A stretch of DNA of 64,000 nucleotides from positions 62,001 to 126,000 of the forward strand of contig UQRE01000001.1 of NCBI GenBank assembly GCA_900543415.1. The letters run 5' to 3'. The notes beneath the pieces were generated by a model. It was not told the origin of the DNA, did not search any database, and was given only the letters and a program-made list of their open reading frames with translations. A program made the translations under genes and the position numbers. Source of the DNA: an uncultured Dorea sp. GTDB lineage: Bacteria; Bacillota; Clostridia; Lachnospirales; Lachnospiraceae. This document shows positions 36,909 through 44,678 of the stretch, piece by piece; within the stretch, counting starts at the first letter, position 1, and every line of letters begins with the position of its first letter.

Positions 36909-37919
36909 ATGGACAGTATTAAAGGTCTAAAAGAATATGTGAAAAGTAAAGAATACCGAAAGGCGTTGGGACTTCCGGATGAACAGGAAGAGACCTATCA
37001 GTTATTGGCGCAGGGAGAATATAATCGAAATTATTATTTTGTGCATCCAATAACCAGACAGGAACTTGTGCTGCGTGTTAATTGTGGAAGTCAGATGCAT
37101 CTGCAACATCAGATTGAATATGAGGCGCAGGCGTTGGAGCTGTTGGCAGAATGTGGAAGAACGCCGAAGGTGTTTTATGTAGACGGAAGTAAGAAGCTGT
37201 TAGAACATGGGGTTCTTGTCATGGAATATCTTTCTGGCCATGTGTTGGATTATCGTACGGAATGCAGGTTTGCAGCAGAATGTCTGGCGGATATCCATAG
37301 CGTACAGTCGGATAAAATGAGTGAGTATCTAATCGCACCGGAAGGGGCATTGGAAGCTATCTTGACAGAGTGTGAAGAAATGTTTCGAGTGTATGAAGAA
37401 TCACCTTTGGGAGAAGAGAAAAAGAAGAGTAAAATTCGAAACCTGCTGAAACAGGGATGGGAAAAGGCAAAAGAATCAAATCTGGATTGTCCGTATAAAT
37501 GTTGTATCAATACGGAATTGAATTCAACCAATTTTTTAATCAATGGGGAAAATGAGAAGAATTATCTTATTGATTGGGAAAAACCATTATTTGGAGATCC
37601 GGCACAGGATTTAGGACATTTTTTGGCGCCGACGACAACATTTTGGAAGACGGATGTGATTTTAAGCAGGGAAGAGATGGACAGATTTGTAGCGGCGTAT
37701 ATAGCTAATGTTAAGGGGCGATTTTCTACAGAGGGATTAAAAGAGCGGGTGGATGTGTTTGTGCCGATCACCTGCCTTAGAGGAATTACCTGGTGCGCGA
37801 TGGCGTGGATACAATATAAGCAGCCGGATAAGCTTATTTTTAATGAATCTACATTTCGAAAATTAGAAGAGTATTTGTCGTGGGATTTTCTGAAAATGAT
37901 AGAACAACAATTTGAATAA
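36909..37919 (+). CDS. APH-fold (aminoglycoside phosphotransferase-like) protein
   Basis: 336 residues with a kinase-like fold. The N-lobe has YNRNYYFVHPITRQELVLRVN (Lys/Arg ATP-binding strand) and IEYEAQALELLAE (helix-C Glu). The C-lobe has GVLVMEYLSGH, a catalytic loop CINTELNSTNFLI and a metal-binding LIDWEKPLFGDPAQDLGHF. The catalytic loop would normally read HGDxxxxN; here it is N-T-E, so the catalytic Asp is Glu. It may phosphorylate a sugar or alcohol made by the cluster. ATG 36909 has AGTAGG at 7 nt; GTG 36903 is an alternative. Sits between the GT fusion and ArsS. Confidence 0.78.
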   Translation: MDSIKGLKEYVKSKEYRKALGLPDEQEETYQLLAQGEYNRNYYFVHPITRQELVLRVNCGSQMHLQHQIEYEAQALELLAECGRTPKVFYVDGSKKLLEHGVLVMEYLSGHVLDYRTECRFAAECLADIHSVQSDKMSEYLIAPEGALEAILTECEEMFRVYEESPLGEEKKKSKIRNLLKQGWEKAKESNLDCPYKCCINTELNSTNFLINGENEKNYLIDWEKPLFGDPAQDLGHFLAPTTTFWKTDVILSREEMDRFVAAYIANVKGRFSTEGLKERVDVFVPITCLRGITWCAMAWIQYKQPDKLIFNESTFRKLEEYLSWDFLKMIEQQFE

Positions 37920-37957
37920 ATGTAAGCAGATAAGAGTAGTGTGAGTGAGGAAATGTT

Positions 37958-38941
37958 ATGGATGAAATCATCAAAGAATTTCATGATCTGGAGGAAATAC
38001 CGGTCTTTCAGAGTATGATTGAAGAGCCAGATTATTTACAGACGGCAGATCATTTAGATGTGGTGCAAATGAATATCGGGAGGAAATGTAATCTTGCCTG
38101 TAAGCATTGTCATGTGAATTGCGGACCGGCAAGAACGGAAGAAATGTCACGAGAAGTTATGGAGGCGTGTCTGGTCTATGCAAAAGAACAGAATGTGACA
38201 ACGATTGATATTACGGGCGGAGCGCCGGAGATGAACCCTAATCTGGAGTGGTTGATAGAAGAGGCAAAGAAGGTATGCGACCATGTGATCGTGCGGACAA
38301 ATCTGACGATTTTGCTGGAAGAGGAGTATAAACATCTGGTGGATGTTTATGTGCGGGAAGGTGTGGAAATTGTCTGCTCGCTTCCTTATTATCGGGCAGA
38401 AGAGATGGATCGCGTCCGTGGAGACGGAACGTTCGATGGAGCGATTAAAGTGTTAAAACAGTTGAACGATCTGGGATATGGAAAAGATCCCAATTTGGTA
38501 TTGAACATGGTGTATAATCCGGCAGGAGCATTTTTTCCACCGGATCAAGAGGCAATGGAAAAGGAGTATAAACAACGTCTGGGAGAAGATTACGGAATTG
38601 TCTTTGATCATTTATTCACGTTGTATAACAATCCGATGGGGAGATTCGGAATGTTTTTAAGACGATCCGGAAATTTGAACAGATATATGAAGAAATTGTA
38701 TCAAGCGTTTAATAGAGATACTGTAGAGGGGCTTATGTGCCGCTATCAAGTATCTGTGGATTATGATGGGAAGGTCTATGACTGTGATTTTAATTTGGCG
38801 GCAGAGCTTCCGGTATTTACGGAAGAGACCATTTTTGACTATGTGAAACAGCCTTATAAAAAAAGAAAAATCCGCATGGACAAGCATTGTTATGCCTGTA
38901 CAGCGGGCGCAGGTTCAAGCTGAGGGGGCGCAACCGGCTAG
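37958..38941 (+). CDS. arsS: ArsS-type radical SAM protein, probable selenoprotein (Sec at TGA 38921)
   Basis: A 327-residue product if TGA 38921-38923 is read as selenocysteine and TAG 38939-38941 is the stop. The radical SAM cluster motif is CNLACKHCHVNCG (C-x3-C-x2-C), preceded by DVVQMNIGRK; DITGGAPEMNP is the GGE-like SAM motif; MCRYQVSVDYDGKVYDCDFN leads to the C-terminal cysteine region HCYACTAGAGSS-U-GGATG. The family (TIGR04167) ends CTAGxGSS(C/U)GG, and selenocysteine variants are known; stopping at the TGA would remove the conserved residue. In cyanobacteria ArsS makes dimethylarsinoyl sugar intermediates. No arsM is nearby, so the substrate here is open. ATG 37958 has GAGGAAATGTT upstream. 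Confidence 0.85.
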
Positions 38942-38954
38942 GCGGGCAGCCTGC
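38921..38954 (+). promoter_or_regulatory. Candidate bacterial SECIS element after the ArsS TGA
   Basis: Following the TGA, GGCT (38936-38939) pairs with AGCC (38948-38951) around an eight-base loop AGGCGGGC with G as its second base; GCA/TGC (38930-38932 with 38952-38954) extends the stem past a small bulge. The loop G is about 17 nt after the TGA, within the known bSECIS spacing. Confidence 0.65.
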
Positions 38955-38979
38955 AAAAATTGAAAATAAACAAAATGTA

Positions 38980-39014
38980 AAATCGGGACGGGTTAAAAAC
39001 TCGTCCCGATTTGT
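38980..39014 (+). terminator. Terminator of the ArsS cluster
   Basis: AAATCGGGACG (38980-38990) pairs with CGTCCCGATTT (39002-39012), with further inner pairs; a short T run is part of the stem end. Confidence 0.7.
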
Positions 39015-39025
39015 AATCTGGCAAT

Positions 39026-39059
39026 TTAAAAGGACTGCATATTGGCGAGGTGCAGTCCT
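39026..39059 (-). terminator. Minus-strand terminator of the SDR/aro operon
   Basis: AGGACTGCA and TGCAGTCCT (39031-39039, 39051-39059) form a 9-bp stem; on the minus strand it is followed by TTTTAAATT, which fits termination of the SDR gene transcript. Confidence 0.65.
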
Positions 39060-39171
39060 GAGGAAAAAGTTATGAAAAAGAATTTTGTTGTTCGATTTCT
39101 TCGAACAATTATAGTATATGCAGAAAATGTGATGAAAGTGTGATGAAAATAAGAAGTAATTGTTAACACTT

Positions 39172-39915
39172 TTATAGAGTTGTGAACATATCGATGACCT
39201 GTCCGGTCATGACCGGTGGTGTATCGCATAAAAGATAAACAATTCCTTTGGCAACGTCAGCTGCACTTCCCATCTTCACATCATCCTGTCCCACATTGTG
39301 GTTATATACGCGCTGTCCGGGTGTGTCTACGATTCCCGGCGCCACAGCATTGACTTTGATTCCATATTCCTGTGTCTGGATAGCGGTAGTCTTAGTGAGT
39401 GTTACAATCCCACCTTTTGCAACGGCATAAGCGCCCATCTGAGAGGCAATCCGCCCCATACGGGAAGATACGCTTACGATGTCGCCGCCGCCTTGACGGA
39501 TCATGACAGGAACTACTTTGTTGATACATAAGAATGGGATTTTTAAATTAGTCTTAATGATCTGATCCCATTGTTCCTCGCTCCACTCCCATATTTTAAT
39601 TGCCTGTTGTTTTACTGTGTCGTAGATCTCAGATGGATAACCACCTGCATTATTTACAAGGATGTCAATGCGGCCGTAAGTTTCCAATACGGAGTCAACC
39701 ATAGACTGCACCTGGGCGGAATCTGTCAAATCTCTGGAAAGAGAGGAGGCGGTTCCGCCTTGTTCTTTAATTAATTTTACTGTTTCATCGAGATCCGCCT
39801 GCGTTCTGGCAACCGCTACAACGGTAGCGCCTTCGGCAGCAATCGCAAGGGCAGCTTCTCGTCCGATTCCCTTTCCGGCACCGGTTATAATTGCAATTTT
39901 TCCTTTTAATTTCAT
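39172..39915 (-). CDS. SDR-family oxidoreductase
   Basis: 247 residues of the classical short-chain dehydrogenase fold. TGAGKGIG (residues 12-19) binds NAD(P); DILVNNAGG follows; catalytic Ser is in VSVSSRMG and Tyr/Lys in YAVAKGG; VNAVAPGIVDTPG is the usual post-catalytic loop. The substrate is not given by sequence; the 3-oxoacyl-ACP reductase-like group is closest. A 21-bp gap separates it from aroB upstream on the same strand, so it may be read with the aromatic-pathway genes without being part of that pathway. ATG 39915 follows GGAGGAATCACC. Confidence 0.85.
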   Translation of the reverse strand: MKLKGKIAIITGAGKGIGREAALAIAAEGATVVAVARTQADLDETVKLIKEQGGTASSLSRDLTDSAQVQSMVDSVLETYGRIDILVNNAGGYPSEIYDTVKQQAIKIWEWSEEQWDQIIKTNLKIPFLCINKVVPVMIRQGGGDIVSVSSRMGRIASQMGAYAVAKGGIVTLTKTTAIQTQEYGIKVNAVAPGIVDTPGQRVYNHNVGQDDVKMGSAADVAKGIVYLLCDTPPVMTGQVIDMFTTL

Positions 39916-39936
39916 AGGTGATTCCTCCGCTGCTGA

Positions 39937-40998
39937 CTAAATGATTCGTTCGTTTTCTGTAAAAAATGCTGTTGTTGCAGGGTAAATATAACTGTCGCCC
40001 ACATTGTGGAGCAAGATGATATTCAAGTGATCATTCAGGTTTTTCTTATCCAGCACGATTGCTTTGGTGAGCTCCGAAAGAGGAAGCGTGCATTGATACG
40101 GAAGTCCATAAGCGATAAGCAGGCTTTTGATTCTTGATGCTGTGCCGGGGGTGCTGAGTCCATGCTCTTCGGTGATGCGTGTAAGCTGATACATACCGAT
40201 GGAAACAGCCTCGCCGTGACTTTCTCTTTTGTAATTGTAGTGCTGTTCGATGGCGTGTGCCAACGTGTGTCCAAAGTTCAGAAGCATCCGGTTTCCGGTA
40301 TCGAATTGATCTTCCTCTACAATCATTCGTTTAATATCGACACACCGGTAAATAATATCCGGCAACATCGGTTTTAATGCCGAAAAAGAGCCGGCATTCT
40401 CCAGCTGTTCAAAAAGATCGGCGTCTTTGATACATCCGTATTTGATCACCTCTCCCATACCATCGTGGATATAGCGTTCCGGTAAGGTGTCCAGAACAAG
40501 AGGGTCTATCAGTACGAGAGAAGGCTGATAAAATGCTCCCGCCAGATTCTTTCCCTCAGGAAGATCAACGGCAACTTTGCCGCCGACAGAAGAATCTACC
40601 TGCGCAAGCAAAGAGGTGGGAATCTGCACATATTTGATTCCCCTTAAAAATGTAGCGGCCGCAAAGCCGGCAAGATCGCCGATCACACCGCCGCCCAGCG
40701 CAATGAGAAGATCGCTTCTGGTAAAATGAGCATCCAGAAGCGCCTTGTAAATGCGTGGGAGATTGTCGAAGCTCTTCGTTTCCTCACCATGTGGAAGAAT
40801 GAAGTGATAGCAGTCAAAATCCTTGTTTAAAGAGGACAGGATGCGCTCTCCGTACAGTGGATATACGCTGTCATCCGACACGATCATTATTTTCTTCCCT
40901 TGAAAGACTTCTTTTATATAAGAAGCTGTGTGTTCGGAGATATGGTTTTCAATATAAATGGGATAACTATGTTCCCCGAGATTTACTGTTAATTTCAT
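39937..40998 (-). CDS. aroB: 3-dehydroquinate synthase
   Basis: AroB converts DAHP to 3-dehydroquinate, step two of the shikimate pathway, using NAD and a divalent metal. 353 residues, family-typical. Motifs: IMIVSDDSVYPLYG, HGEETKSFDNLPRIY, ALGGGVIGDLAGFAAATFLRGI, QIPTSLLAQVDSSVGGKV, MGEVIKYGC and the metal-ligand LLNFGHTLAHAIEQ. Its ATG overlaps the aroF stop by four bases, so the two first enzymes of the pathway are coupled. Confidence 0.96.
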   Translation of the reverse strand: MKLTVNLGEHSYPIYIENHISEHTASYIKEVFQGKKIMIVSDDSVYPLYGERILSSLNKDFDCYHFILPHGEETKSFDNLPRIYKALLDAHFTRSDLLIALGGGVIGDLAGFAAATFLRGIKYVQIPTSLLAQVDSSVGGKVAVDLPEGKNLAGAFYQPSLVLIDPLVLDTLPERYIHDGMGEVIKYGCIKDADLFEQLENAGSFSALKPMLPDIIYRCVDIKRMIVEEDQFDTGNRMLLNFGHTLAHAIEQHYNYKRESHGEAVSIGMYQLTRITEEHGLSTPGTASRIKSLLIAYGLPYQCTLPLSELTKAIVLDKKNLNDHLNIILLHNVGDSYIYPATTAFFTENERII

Positions 40999-42008
40999 AG
41001 TGTTTTTCCAAGTACCTTTGCGATTTGAGTGACATCGTTGATCAGTTCATTAAATTTATCAGGTTTTAAAGACTGGGCGCCGTCGCAGAGAGCGCACTCC
41101 GGGTTGTTGTGGACCTCGACCATCAGTCCGTCTGCTCCAGCGGCAATAGACGCTTTTGCCATGGAATCTACTAACCACCATTTTCCGCCGGCGTGGCTGG
41201 GATCTACAATGATCGGAAGGTGCGTCAGTTTCCGAAGAACCGGGATGCTCTGAAGATCCAGAGTATTCCTTGTATAAGTTTCGAAGGTACGGATTCCGCG
41301 TTCGCATAAAATGACATTTTCGTTACCTGAAGCCATAATGTATTCCGCAGACATGATCCATTCTTCGTAGGTGGCGTTGAGTCCACGCTTCAAAAGAATT
41401 GGACGATCGACCTGTCCCAATTGTTTGAGGAGATCGAAATTCTGCATGTTGCGGGCGCCGATTTGGATTAAATCTACTTTCTCATTAAAGATATCGAGAT
41501 AATCTGTAGACATAAGTTCTGTGACGATTGGAAGACCGGTTTCTTCTTTTACAGCGCATAAGATGTCTAATCCTTCCAGTCCTAAACCTTGAAAAGAGTA
41601 AGGGCTTGTTCTTGGCTTAAACGCACCGCCTCTTAAGAGATTGGCGCCGGATGCCTTGCAGTCCTTTGCGATGGAAAGCACCTGTTCATAGGATTCAACG
41701 GAGCAAGGACCTGCGATCATAGCGAGATTTCCTCCGCCTATTTTTACGCCGGAAACATCGATAATAGAGCTCTCTGGGTGGAATGCTCTGTTAGCAAGCT
41801 TGTAAGGCTCCTGCACGTGCATGACTTTTTCTACAGCAGAATCCACCTCAAATATTTTCGAATCTATTTTACTGGTGTCTCCGATACAACCGATGATTGT
41901 CATGTCGGTGCCGTGGACAACGTGTGTGTCAAGACCACGTACGGTGACCATCTGTTCGACGTGGGCAATATCTTCAATAGTTGAATTTGGCTTTAATACA
42001 ATAATCAT
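40995..42008 (-). CDS. aroF: 3-deoxy-7-phosphoheptulonate synthase (DAHP synthase)
   Basis: 337 residues of the type I-beta DAHP synthase group: an N-terminal ferredoxin-like regulatory domain (1-75, MIIVLKPNSTIEDIAHVEQM) followed by the TIM barrel with MIAGPCSVESYEQ, LRGGAFKPRTSPYSFQGLG, TELMSTDYLDIF, ILLKRGLNATYEEW, ERGIRTFE and IIVDPSHAGGKWW. The N-terminal domain is the usual site of allosteric feedback by aromatic amino acids. It opens the minus-strand aroF-aroB-SDR unit with GGAGGA before ATG 42008. Confidence 0.95.
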   Translation of the reverse strand: MIIVLKPNSTIEDIAHVEQMVTVRGLDTHVVHGTDMTIIGCIGDTSKIDSKIFEVDSAVEKVMHVQEPYKLANRAFHPESSIIDVSGVKIGGGNLAMIAGPCSVESYEQVLSIAKDCKASGANLLRGGAFKPRTSPYSFQGLGLEGLDILCAVKEETGLPIVTELMSTDYLDIFNEKVDLIQIGARNMQNFDLLKQLGQVDRPILLKRGLNATYEEWIMSAEYIMASGNENVILCERGIRTFETYTRNTLDLQSIPVLRKLTHLPIIVDPSHAGGKWWLVDSMAKASIAAGADGLMVEVHNNPECALCDGAQSLKPDKFNELINDVTQIAKVLGKTL

Positions 42009-42024
42009 AAAATATCCTCCATAG

Positions 42025-42098
42025 TCACACTGTAAAAATTTAGTTGTTTAAAGTGTGAAACTAAAATTATAGTACATTCGTAGAGTTGATTTGTCAAC
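42025..42098 (-). promoter_or_regulatory. aroF promoter and nested inverted repeats in its leader
   Basis: On the minus strand TTGACA (near 42097) is followed by TACTAT at 17 bp or TATAAT at 20 bp (near 42070). Downstream, TCACACT/AGTGTGA (42025-42031, 42052-42058) and TTTAGTT/AACTAAA (42039-42045, 42059-42065) interleave and cannot both form simple hairpins, so they may be operators or alternative leader folds. No T-box motif is seen. Confidence 0.5.
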
Positions 42099-42231
42099 CG
42101 ATTTTTGCAAATAATGGGTAAAAATGGAGGAGGCGAATGATTTCAAAGCGAAAGAAAATATGGTACTATGTGAATATGGAAGTACTTGATTGTTGGAAGG
42201 CGGAGCAGGAGAATACTCTGGGGCTTAGAAG

Positions 42232-43338
42232 ATGGATAAGAGAAGAAAAGTGACAAAAGAAAAGAAGATACTGCTGTCGGGGATACTGTTTTTGGCGGTA
42301 GGAGGTGCATTGCTTCTGGCAGCGCGAGCCACGGAAGGATTTGCAGACTGGTACAGCAGCCATATTTATACTGTTTTTGTAAATGTAATCGGCAGACTGA
42401 TGGGACGGTTTCCGTTTTCAGTATCTGAGATTTTACTGTATGTGCTTCTTGGTTGTGTGCTGTGGTGGATTGGGAAGCGTATTACTCTTCGGTGTATGGG
42501 AAGAAAAGAGAAGTGGAAGCTTAAGGAAGGATTCATATCGTTATTTCTGCTTACATCCGTTCTGTTTTTTCTGTATGCGATCAATTGCGGAGTGAATTAT
42601 TACAGAGAAACTTTTTCGGAAAGTGAAGGTATTGTGACCCGGGAATATTCGGTGGAAGAATTAAAGGAAGTGTGTCGGTGGCTCACAGATAAGGTGAATG
42701 AGACTGCGGATCAGGTTTATCGGGATGCGAATGGACGTATGACACTTGAATCTGTGAATGTGGAGCAGGAGGCGGTTGCAGCGATGGAAGATCTGAGCGA
42801 AGAATATAAGGCGCTTCAGGGGTTCTATCCGAGACCGAAGGCGTTATTGAATCACTGGATTTTATCCGTACAGAATTTGACGGGGGTATATTCGCCATTT
42901 ACGGTAGAAGCAAATTATAATGCCGGAATGGTGGATTATAACATTCCATTTACTGCCTGCCATGAATTATCGCATTTGAGAGGATTTATGGAAGAAAAAG
43001 AAGCAAATTATATTGGATTCCTTGCCTGCATCGGCTCGGATACAGAAGCATTTCGCTATAGTGGATATCTTATGGGCTGGATCTACTGTACCAATGTGTT
43101 ATATCAGGAGGATTATGAAGCGTGGGAGGAACTGCGGGGAGAATTGAAAGACGGCGTGTTGTCGGATCTGCGCGCAAACAGTGCCTTCTGGGCGAAATAT
43201 GATACTGCGGTGGCGGAAGTGTCTGACAGGATCAATGATACTTATTTAAAAGCAAATGGGCAGCAGGAGGGCGTTGAGAGTTATGACCGCATGGTAGATC
43301 TGATCGTGACAGAATATAAAGTGGGGAAACTTAAATAA
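42232..43338 (+). CDS. DUF3810-family membrane protein with zinc-protease HExxH
   Basis: 368 residues. Three N-terminal membrane helices (about 13-32, 62-82 and 100-118) precede a soluble domain. FTACHELSHLRGFMEEKEANY holds HELSH with a downstream Glu, the gluzincin-like pattern described for DUF3810, so a membrane-bound metallopeptidase activity is likely but unproven. Other conserved pieces are NYNAGMVDYNIPFTA and FRYSGYLMGW. ATG 42232 has a weak site (GGGGCTTAG). The gap upstream (42009-42231) carries only the divergent aroF promoter region. Confidence 0.75.
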   Translation: MDKRRKVTKEKKILLSGILFLAVGGALLLAARATEGFADWYSSHIYTVFVNVIGRLMGRFPFSVSEILLYVLLGCVLWWIGKRITLRCMGRKEKWKLKEGFISLFLLTSVLFFLYAINCGVNYYRETFSESEGIVTREYSVEELKEVCRWLTDKVNETADQVYRDANGRMTLESVNVEQEAVAAMEDLSEEYKALQGFYPRPKALLNHWILSVQNLTGVYSPFTVEANYNAGMVDYNIPFTACHELSHLRGFMEEKEANYIGFLACIGSDTEAFRYSGYLMGWIYCTNVLYQEDYEAWEELRGELKDGVLSDLRANSAFWAKYDTAVAEVSDRINDTYLKANGQQEGVESYDRMVDLIVTEYKVGKLK

Positions 43339-43426
43339 AGAATATTAAACAAAGAAAGTATTCAAAGTGGAAATAAACTTTTCACTTCAGATAAACAAAG
43401 AAAACAAAGAAAATATAAAAAAGTAC

Positions 43427-43455
43427 TTGCCAAGAAAGGCGCGGTGTGATAAGAT
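43427..43455 (+). promoter_or_regulatory. Promoter of the tRNA-Glu/tRNA-Cys pair
   Basis: TTGCCA (43427-43432), 17 bp, TAAGAT (43450-43455), 30 bp before tRNA-Glu. Confidence 0.6.
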
Positions 43456-43484
43456 ATAACACGGTCACGTTCTGTGAATCGTAT

Positions 43485-43556
43485 GGCTCCATGGTCAAGC
43501 GGTTAAGACATCGCCCTTTCACGGCGGTAACACGGGTTCGATTCCCGTTGGAGTCA
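43485..43556 (+). tRNA. tRNA-Glu (anticodon TTC)
   Basis: A 72-nt cloverleaf: acceptor GGCTCCA/TGGAGTC, anticodon stem TCGCC/GGCGG with loop CTTTCAC, T-loop TTCGATT. The discriminator is A and CCA is not encoded. Confidence 0.97.
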
Positions 43557-43586
43557 CTCGAACATTTGATGTTCGTTATAGGATAA

Positions 43587-43657
43587 GGCGCCATAGCCAA
43601 GTGGTAAGGCAGAGGTCTGCAACACCTTCATCACCAGTTCAAATCTGGTTGGCGCCT
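43587..43657 (+). tRNA. tRNA-Cys (anticodon GCA), copy 1
   Basis: A 71-nt cloverleaf: acceptor GGCGCCA/TGGCGCC, anticodon loop CTGCAAC, discriminator T as expected for Cys. CCA is not encoded. It lies 30 bp after tRNA-Glu. Confidence 0.97.
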
Positions 43658-43661
43658 CTTG

Positions 43662-43694
43662 AACACAACTTCGAAAGAAGTTGTGTTTTTTTGT
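43662..43694 (+). terminator. Terminator of the tRNA pair
   Basis: An 11-bp AACACAACTTC/GAAGTTGTGTT stem with a GAAA tetraloop and a T run. Confidence 0.9.
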
Positions 43695-43764
43695 TGCGAG
43701 GAAATATGTGGAAATGATATGATAAATATGTGGAAATCAGTGGATAACTATTGAGGAAAAGCGT

Positions 43765-44457
43765 ATGAAAAAAAGAAAGATCAGCAGCGAATTTGTCTAT
43801 TTTACGGGAGCGATTATTTTGGCTTTTGCAACGGCACTTTTGACGGCGTCTGATTTGGGGCTGTCTATGGTGATCGCGCCTGCTTACATTGTCAGCTTGA
43901 AATTTGACTTTCTTACATTTGGGCAGGCGGAGTATATCGTACAGGGAATCCTGTTTGTAGCGTTCTGCGCAGTAGTGCGTAAAGTAAAGCTCACATATTT
44001 CTGTGCGTTTTTATCAGGTTTTATTTACGGATTGATCTTAGATTTCTGGAGAATGGTCATTCCGCATTTTAATCCGGATCTGTATGAGCCGGGGGGATTT
44101 TCTATGCAGCTTCGGATTTTTTATTTTGTGACAGGATTTTTGCTCAATTCCCTTGGCGTGATGCTCTATTTTAAGTCGTACATTTATCCACAGGTATATG
44201 AATTTTTTGTAAAAGGTGTGAGTAAATATTTCCACGTGGAGCTGTCAAAGTTCAAAATAGGTTTTGATATGTGCTGTTTCATAGTTGCTGTGGCAGTATC
44301 TTTTTTACTTCTTCATAGAATTGAAGGAATTGGACCGGGAACGGTCGTACTTGCCTGCTGCAATGGTCTGTTGATCGGCTGGTATGGGAAATGCTTTGAT
44401 AAATATTTTGAAACCTATCCGGTGTTGGAGAAATTTGCCGAGAAATTTGAATTATAA
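43765..44457 (+). CDS. YczE/YyaS/DUF6198-like membrane protein
   Basis: 230 residues with about five or six membrane helices: FTGAIILAFATALLTASDLG at the start, AEYIVQGILFVAFCAVVRKV, FCAFLSGFIYGLILDFW and a C-terminal GTVVLACCNGLLIGWYG. The N-terminal G-x-x-L-x-x-x-x-A-D-L-G and the C-terminal small-residue helix fit the YczE/YyaS/YitT-like group of unknown function. It stands alone between two terminators. Confidence 0.6.
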   Translation: MKKRKISSEFVYFTGAIILAFATALLTASDLGLSMVIAPAYIVSLKFDFLTFGQAEYIVQGILFVAFCAVVRKVKLTYFCAFLSGFIYGLILDFWRMVIPHFNPDLYEPGGFSMQLRIFYFVTGFLLNSLGVMLYFKSYIYPQVYEFFVKGVSKYFHVELSKFKIGFDMCCFIVAVAVSFLLLHRIEGIGPGTVVLACCNGLLIGWYGKCFDKYFETYPVLEKFAEKFEL

Positions 44458-44475
44458 AGAGATGAAAAGAATGAA

Positions 44476-44506
44476 AAAAGAAACCAGAGGGACTGGTTTC
44501 TTTTTT
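44476..44506 (+). terminator. Terminator after the YczE-like gene
   Basis: GAAACCAG/CTGGTTTC with flanking A/T pairs, loop AGGGA, and a run of T. Confidence 0.88.
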
Positions 44507-44628
44507 GATTGATCTGAAGTTCAATGCAAATCACAAAATTCGGGGTTGTATTATTTTGTGTTCCTAAAACAATATACCACCTAGAAAAACAATTGAAAAT
44601 AGTTTTTGAATACATAAATATATGAAAT

Positions 44629-44659
44629 AATTGTGCTTGAAGCACAATTGTGGTAGAAT
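44629..44659 (+). promoter_or_regulatory. PucR-gene promoter overlapped by a perfect 21-bp palindrome
   Basis: AATTGTGCTT, one G, then AAGCACAATT form a perfect palindrome (44629-44649). A -35 TTGTGC (44631-44636) lies in its left arm and TAGAAT (44654-44659) follows at 17 bp, so a bound regulator would block or tune this promoter. Confidence 0.6.
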
Positions 44660-44678
44660 TTAGAAGAGAGGTGATTAT

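Noticed and set aside
42009..42108. T-box or tryptophan-type riboswitch before aroF
   Set aside because: No T-box consensus or specifier-loop stem could be found; only short inverted repeats.
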